From Planctomycetia bacterium (GTDB taxonomy: Bacteria > Planctomycetota > Brocadiia > Brocadiales > Brocadiaceae): 64,000 bases of DNA. A program made the translations under genes and the position numbers. This document shows, in pieces, positions 59,416-64,000 of the stretch. Location: the NCBI GenBank assembly GCA_015075005.1, contig JABTVC010000001.1, forward strand, positions 496,001 to 560,000. The letters are read 5' to 3'. The notes under the pieces are model-generated. The model ran no database searches and had not been told where the DNA came from. It saw nothing but the letters and a program-made list of their open reading frames with translations. How positions within the stretch are numbered: position 1 is the first letter of the stretch; each line of letters begins with the position of its first letter.

Positions 59416-61455
59416 ATGAATTACAAACCCTATGCCATCTCCTGGAATACGACCTATCGGTGCAACCTGCGCTGTAGTCACTGCTATCTCGATACAAACG
59501 CATTAACCAGACAATCTGCCAGCGAACTCAGTACACAAGAGGGGCTTCGGCTCATCGACCAAATGGCCGAACTTAATCCCAATCTGCTCCTGATCCTTAC
59601 CGGTGGAGAGCCTTTATTAAGAAGAGACATTTACGACCTGGCCTCTTACGCATCAAAAAAGGGGATGATGGTTGTGCTGGGAACAAATGGCAATCTGATC
59701 GATGATGACATCGCCAGGAAACTCAAGGAAAGTGGGGTGACAGGGATCGGTATCAGCCTTGACTCCATCGTTCCTGAAAGACATGATAAATTCAGGGGAA
59801 GCCCAGGCGCATGGGACGACACCCTGAACGGGATTGAGGCATGCCGCAGACAAGGCATCGAGTTTCAGATACAGACCACGGTCACCCGGGAAAATTTCCA
59901 CGAAATCCCAGATATTATTGAATTTTCTTACAACCTCGGTGCTAAGGTCTTCAATCTGTTTTTTTTGGTGTGTACCGGCAAGGGACAAGAACTGACGGAT
60001 ATTACGTCACATCAGTACGATCAGGCATTGCACCAACTCTACGAAATTCAAAAGAAATATCAGGGAAGGATGATGGTGGGGGCAAAGTGCGCACCGCACT
60101 ATCGAAGGATTGCGTATGAACACGATACCTCCTCTCCCCTCATCCGCACCTATGCGGGCGGCTGCCCTGCCGGCACTCATTATTGCAGGATTACCCCGGA
60201 AGGAGATGTTACGCCGTGTCCATACATGCCAAATATTTCCGGAAATGTGAGAGAAAGAACATTTGGAGAAATCTGGACAGTCACCACTGATTTTCAGACC
60301 TTGCGTGATGCTAATCTCCATGGCAGGTGCGGTGTGTGTGAATTTCAATATATCTGCAAAGGATGCCGGGCGCGTGCATTAGCGACTACAGGAAATCAGA
60401 TGGATGAGGATGCATGGTGCGACTATGTTCCCGGAAAATATGGAGACAAGGTTATCCAATTGGCAACATCAGAAACCTTTGGTATAGAAGAGAATTTTAC
60501 CATGCCATGGAGTATTGAGGCACGGGGTATCCTGAAACAGATACCTTCTTTTGGGCGAGGCATGGTTATTAAAGGCGTGGAACGCTTTGCTGCAAAAAAT
60601 AATTATGCGGAAATAACGGTGGAAGTAATGAGGGCATCGCGTGAGGAAATGATGTTGAATAGGAAAACCTCATTCCCCATGAAAAATGACGAAATAATTC
60701 AAAACCCCCTCCCCCCAACCCCTCCCACAAGGGGGGGGGAGGTGCTTGTTGATGAAATTACGGGGAGGCCAGAAACTGAGTTCTGCGCGCACCCGACTTC
60801 GTGCAATACGGCATCTACAAGCTCATGTGAGGACAAACTCCCTCCCCCTTTGATGAGTGAGGGTAAGGATGGGGGTGAACCATTGCAAGGTGATGAAATC
60901 CCCTGGACTGAAGAGGCCCGGAAACGGGTGGGAAATGCACCGGATTTTGTTCGGCCTGGTATTTTCAAACTCATGCAGAAAAAGGCGCGACAGCATGGTT
61001 ATAACGAAATCACCTCAAAATTCCTCTCCGAGATACGGGATGAATCCATGCAGCTTGCATCGAAGCGCATCAGGAATATTGGATTTGATGAACTCCGGAT
61101 GGATGCCTGGGATAAGGCCAGGGAGAAATTAAAGAATGCACGAAAAAAAGAGGTTATCGACACCATTAAAACATTCCTTGGTGAACGAACAGGCAAGAAT
61201 GAGGGGATTATTACTAAATTTCAGGCCTACCTTAAGAGCGCAGGTGAAGAGGAAAAAAAAGAAGGTTCGTCGGCACCTGTATGGACAGAGGCGGCAAAAC
61301 AACGGCTTGAAAAGGCACCGGTATTCGTTAGAGGAAGGGCAAGGAAGTCGATTGAAGATTTTGCGATTCGTGAGGGGATTACAGAAATTACCTGTGAATT
61401 AATTGATCAACACATGAAAAACATTCCCTCTTTTGTGAGAGACAAATTCAAATAA
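59416..61455 (+). CDS. Radical SAM/SPASM protein with three PCP_red domains
   Basis: 679 residues, intact. The radical SAM core has CNLRCSHC (Cys 16, 20, 23), LTGGEPLLR and LGTNGNL. The SPASM-like C-terminal cluster domain has GGCPAGTHYCRITPEGDVTP and GRCGVCEFQYICKGCRARAL. Three repeats then follow that match the C-terminal domain of light-independent protochlorophyllide reductase (PCP_red): residues about 361-410 (MPWSIEARGILKQIPSFGRG), 494-545 (IPWTEEARKRVGNAPDFVRP) and 620-679 (PVWTEAAKQRLEKAPVFVRG). The first half resembles haem or haem-d1 branch enzymes such as NirJ and AhbC/D; a tetrapyrrole or peptide side chain may be modified. The exact substrate is unknown. Residues 429-488 are an insertion, listed separately. 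Confidence 0.85.
   Translation: MNYKPYAISWNTTYRCNLRCSHCYLDTNALTRQSASELSTQEGLRLIDQMAELNPNLLLILTGGEPLLRRDIYDLASYASKKGMMVVLGTNGNLIDDDIARKLKESGVTGIGISLDSIVPERHDKFRGSPGAWDDTLNGIEACRRQGIEFQIQTTVTRENFHEIPDIIEFSYNLGAKVFNLFFLVCTGKGQELTDITSHQYDQALHQLYEIQKKYQGRMMVGAKCAPHYRRIAYEHDTSSPLIRTYAGGCPAGTHYCRITPEGDVTPCPYMPNISGNVRERTFGEIWTVTTDFQTLRDANLHGRCGVCEFQYICKGCRARALATTGNQMDEDAWCDYVPGKYGDKVIQLATSETFGIEENFTMPWSIEARGILKQIPSFGRGMVIKGVERFAAKNNYAEITVEVMRASREEMMLNRKTSFPMKNDEIIQNPLPPTPPTRGGEVLVDEITGRPETEFCAHPTSCNTASTSSCEDKLPPPLMSEGKDGGEPLQGDEIPWTEEARKRVGNAPDFVRPGIFKLMQKKARQHGYNEITSKFLSEIRDESMQLASKRIRNIGFDELRMDAWDKAREKLKNARKKEVIDTIKTFLGERTGKNEGIITKFQAYLKSAGEEEKKEGSSAPVWTEAAKQRLEKAPVFVRGRARKSIEDFAIREGITEITCELIDQHMKNIPSFVRDKFK
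60703..60880 (+). repeat. Intergenic-type repeat inserted in frame in the radical SAM gene
   Basis: CCCCCTCCCCCC...GGGGGGGGGAGG (60706-60742) and CTCCCTCCCCCTTT...GGATGGGGGTG (60838-60878) are palindromic, G/C-rich units of the kind found between genes. Here they are translated as NPLPPTPPTRGG and KLPPPLMSEGKDGGE. They lie between the first and second PCP_red domain and keep the frame open. Confidence 0.65.
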
Positions 61456-61627
61456 AAACAGACCGCAAAGCGCTTGAAACCACAGATGGCACAGACAAAA
61501 ATAGCACATATGCATGAATACCACGATAAAACTGCGCCTGCAAAAATACCGAAACCTGAAAATGCCTTCCTCAACGTTTTGAACAAGTTTCATATTCACT
61601 CGTATAAATCCATAAAAAAGGCAATAC

Positions 61628-62509
61628 ATGAAATATTTTGAATCGATTAAAAGGGTTTTCATCATAACAGCGGTCTTTCTTGCCGGCTGCCATTCCGTTC
61701 AGCACACGGAATTTATTCAAAAAAAAAGCCCCAACTACCTTGAGCTATCTTTCATGCATGATATGGAAGATGGACAATTAGACATGCCATTTGAGAATGC
61801 ATGCCTTATTGCATCGGGCGTCAATACCGATAAAAAGATGCAGACTTATTTGAGAAAAATCGACCTCCTTATCTCCCGAATCAGTCACGAAACAGATGTC
61901 AACAAAACCAGCGATCCGATAGCAAAGGCCGGGACAATATTTGATTGGCTACAAAAAAACGCTAATGAAGGAGTATATAATGATTGTTATGACATCAGAG
62001 ACACCCTCAATATCAGGGTGGGAAACTGTCTCTCCTATGCGATACAGTTTACCATAATATGCCGGCACTTTGATATCGACATCAAGAATATCTTTGTTCC
62101 CGGACATATTTATAATATGCTGGTATCCGGCAAACAAACACGTTACTTTGAACATACCCACAGCGATGGTATTGTTAAGAACGCCGACAAATATCATCCT
62201 CAAAAGAAGATAATGAAGGACAAGGAATTGCTTGCGGAAATATTTTTGTATAAGGCCCGCAATGCAAACATCGATATGAAATATGAAGAATCACGCAAGG
62301 ACTGTCAACAAGCGTTGCTGTGCAATCCTGATGATAACCGCCCCGTTATCCTGCTCCTGGATAATCACATTGCAAAGAAGAATTACGAAGAGGCATTTCG
62401 ATATCTGAATGAATATCTCTCCCGGCATCCCCACGACAAGAAATCATTAAAAAAAACTTATATACTATTAGAAAGGTTGTGTAAAAAAGAGGATAATGAA
62501 ATTAAATAA
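61628..62509 (+). CDS. Transglutaminase-like lipoprotein with TPR tail
   Basis: 293 residues. FIITAVFLAGCHSVQ gives a lipobox (LAGC), so it is a lipoprotein. The middle has the transglutaminase-like or SirB1-like pattern LNIRVGNCLSYAIQFTIICR with Cys, then FVPGHIYNML and EHTHSDGI with possible His/Asp partners of a Cys-His-Asp triad. The C-terminal 90 residues have two TPR-like helical pairs (ARNANIDMKYEESRKDCQQA and KNYEEAFRYLNEYLSRHPHD). Likely a cysteine protease-like or inactive binding protein. Its end overlaps the next gene by 14 bases. Confidence 0.75.
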   Translation: MKYFESIKRVFIITAVFLAGCHSVQHTEFIQKKSPNYLELSFMHDMEDGQLDMPFENACLIASGVNTDKKMQTYLRKIDLLISRISHETDVNKTSDPIAKAGTIFDWLQKNANEGVYNDCYDIRDTLNIRVGNCLSYAIQFTIICRHFDIDIKNIFVPGHIYNMLVSGKQTRYFEHTHSDGIVKNADKYHPQKKIMKDKELLAEIFLYKARNANIDMKYEESRKDCQQALLCNPDDNRPVILLLDNHIAKKNYEEAFRYLNEYLSRHPHDKKSLKKTYILLERLCKKEDNEIK

Positions 62510-63527
62510 CATGAGAGCGGTATATATTTTTATAAGTATTATTTCCGGAATACAAGTATTTCCTTCTATCAACATAATCTTTGCGGATGACTGGAATTTT
62601 GAATACGAAACATCAAAAATAGAATGGGGACTAGAAGATGAACCACCCGTAAAATACGAATGGGGTTTGGAAGAACAGACAGTAGCACATAAGAAAAGCG
62701 ATAGTATTATATTACATTATGATGGAAAGGCGTGGAGTTGCATTTATAATGCATACAGCATGAGGCTTAATAGTATTTATGGATTTGATTCCAGCGATAT
62801 TTTTGCTGCCGGTGATAATGGTATTGTGCTCCATTATAACGGTAATTCCTGGGTAAAACAGGAAACGTATACAAATTCCCGATTAAACAGAATCTGGGGT
62901 GTCAGCCCCGAAAATGTCTATATCTCCGGAGATGGTGGTGCCATTCTTCATTACAACGGTACGGAATGGAGAAAACAGACCATGATGAACCCGACTTGGT
63001 TTAGCAGCACCTGGGGATTACATGCGAAATATGTATTTATTGTGGGTGCATTAGGAAAGATATTACATTACAGTGGAAAAAAATGGATACAACAGGATAG
63101 TGGTACTACCAATTGGCTTTATGGTGTCACAGGGAATAGCACAGATAATGTGTATGCTGTTGGAGATTATGGTACCGTACTTCGTTATGATGGAAATGAA
63201 TGGAAAAAGATAGTGCTCAACACAAATAAAAGGCTTATGAGTGTCTGTGTCCCTGACACTGACAATGTTTTTGTTGTGGGTGCTGATGGCCTGATCCTTC
63301 ACTATGATGGAATTCAATGGACACGTCAAAGAAGTGGCACAGATAACTGGTTGAGGAGGATATGGGCTATTGATAGCAATAATATCTTCGCCGTTGGTGA
63401 TAATGGCACGATACTTTATTACGATGGTAATAAATGGAACAAAACGAAAAGTGGTACTAATTATTTATTGCTGGGAATATGGGGGAATAAGAAAGACAAT
63501 GTATATGTTGTAGGAATTAACCCATAA
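62496..63527 (+). CDS. Exported beta-propeller protein
   Basis: 343 residues. ATG 62496 (after AAGAGG) overlaps the previous gene; ATG 62511 begins just after its stop. Signal peptide: YIFISIISGIQVFPSINIIF, then ADDW. Seven repeats of about 40 residues follow: ILHYDGKAWSCIYN, VLHYNGNSWVKQETYT, ILHYNGTEWRKQTM, ILHYSGKKWIQQDS, VLRYDGNEWKKIVL, ILHYDGIQWTRQRSG and ILYYDGNKWNKTKSG, each with a VYAVGDYGT-type strand between. This gives a propeller-like fold. The two DEPP/WGLE copies near residue 40 are a smaller repeat. Function unknown; probably works with the lipoprotein in the same transcript. Confidence 0.8.
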   Translation: MKLNNMRAVYIFISIISGIQVFPSINIIFADDWNFEYETSKIEWGLEDEPPVKYEWGLEEQTVAHKKSDSIILHYDGKAWSCIYNAYSMRLNSIYGFDSSDIFAAGDNGIVLHYNGNSWVKQETYTNSRLNRIWGVSPENVYISGDGGAILHYNGTEWRKQTMMNPTWFSSTWGLHAKYVFIVGALGKILHYSGKKWIQQDSGTTNWLYGVTGNSTDNVYAVGDYGTVLRYDGNEWKKIVLNTNKRLMSVCVPDTDNVFVVGADGLILHYDGIQWTRQRSGTDNWLRRIWAIDSNNIFAVGDNGTILYYDGNKWNKTKSGTNYLLLGIWGNKKDNVYVVGINP

Positions 63528-63573
63528 TAGGTACTGATTTTAGATTTTTATCATGCGCAAGGGAGGAACATTT

Positions 63574-64000
63574 GTGGCTACTTATAAATTCGTGGCAAAA
63601 GATTTAATGGCAGAAAAGGTGGTTTGTGTCCATCCGGAAACCTCAATGAACGATCTTATAAAAATACTCGTCAGGAACCATATAAACGGGGCGCCCGTTG
63701 TGAATAAAGCGGGAAAACTGGTCGGGGTTGTTTCAAAAACGGATGTTGTTGAATATGATGAAAAAACAAATAAAAAGCGAGGCGGTATCACGAAAAAATC
63801 GTTTTATGGCGACACCAATGGAAAATTGAAAAAAGAACTGGATAAGCTATTAAAGACAAAAACCTTTGGAAAGACTTTAGTAAAAGACATCATGACGCCC
63901 CGTGTCATTACTGCACGGGCTGATGATACGATAGACCGTCTTGCAAAGATCATGCATGATAAAAAAATCCATAGAGTCATTATTCTGGATAAGGAGCAGG
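63574..64000 (+). CDS. CBS-domain protein, cut by window end
   Basis: GTG 63574 is preferred over ATG 63553 because GGGAGGA lies six bases before it. About 142 codons are visible. A first CBS motif (KDLMAEKVVCVHPETSMNDL, NHINGAPVVNKAGKLVGVVS) is followed by a Lys-rich insert, then a second motif (VKDIMTPRVITARADDTIDR, MHDKKIHRVIILDKE) running off the window. CBS pairs bind adenosine nucleotides. Any C-terminal effector domain is outside the window. Confidence 0.85.
   Translation, partial: MATYKFVAKDLMAEKVVCVHPETSMNDLIKILVRNHINGAPVVNKAGKLVGVVSKTDVVEYDEKTNKKRGGITKKSFYGDTNGKLKKELDKLLKTKTFGKTLVKDIMTPRVITARADDTIDRLAKIMHDKKIHRVIILDKEQ

Overview
The window looks like a chromosomal piece of a Gram-negative planctomycete, most likely an anammox-type (Brocadiales) bacterium. 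This is inferred from gene content only: squalene-hopene cyclase, a two-module acyl-CoA dehydratase activase, an outer-membrane YdbH/YnbE/YdbL lipid-bridge set, an OprP-like porin, McsA-McsB-ClpC and many short palindromic intergenic repeats. No rRNA, tRNA or CRISPR array was recognised.

Layout. 1-10.8 kb: broken shc, a GlcF-like Fe-S protein, mutL, queD, a hexulose-6-phosphate synthase/RraA fusion and the mcsA-mcsB-clpC protein quality-control operon. 10.85-21.3 kb: a block in which every gene (radA, an exported protein, an O-methyltransferase, an SDR epimerase, a DinG-like helicase, an alanine-glyoxylate-type aminotransferase, a flavodiiron protein) can be read only by changing frame every few tens of codons; uncorrected sequence is the likelier cause, real decay the alternative. 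21.3-37 kb: a largely intact core block (1423-residue activase, leuC, htpX, thrC, HU, ydbL-ynbE-ydbH, a thioredoxin/NHL protein). 37.9-48 kb: an oxyanion-uptake locus with porin, PstS-like binding protein, GAF protein, cysK, chrA, a PI3/4-kinase-like protein overlapping pstC, pstA, and a PstB carrying a TusA-like C-terminal domain. 48-52.3 kb: an integron-type gene cassette with its attC site, a broken IS630 copy, phoU and a second, broken pstB. 52.5-54 kb: a GT39-type glycosyltransferase.

54.4-57.9 kb is the most unusual stretch. Two nearly identical c-di-GMP-I (GEMM-I) riboswitch aptamers, differing at 4 of 107 positions, sit in inverted orientation and face each other. The left one has a clear intrinsic terminator and precedes a patatin-like lipase (internally deleted), a two-helix membrane protein and a small helical protein. 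The right one directly precedes an orphan YgiT/MqsA-type zinc-finger protein. 58-64 kb holds mobile-element debris, a radical SAM/SPASM protein with three PCP_red domains and an in-frame insertion of intergenic repeat sequence, a transglutaminase-like lipoprotein, a beta-propeller protein and the start of a CBS-domain protein.

Frameshifts also occur outside the 11-21 kb block (shc, mutL, queD, hps-rraA, clpC, porin, pstS, IS630, phoU, pstB2), so some indel error in the assembly is likely. Calls of 'pseudogene' mean 'reading frame broken in this sequence', not proven loss of function.
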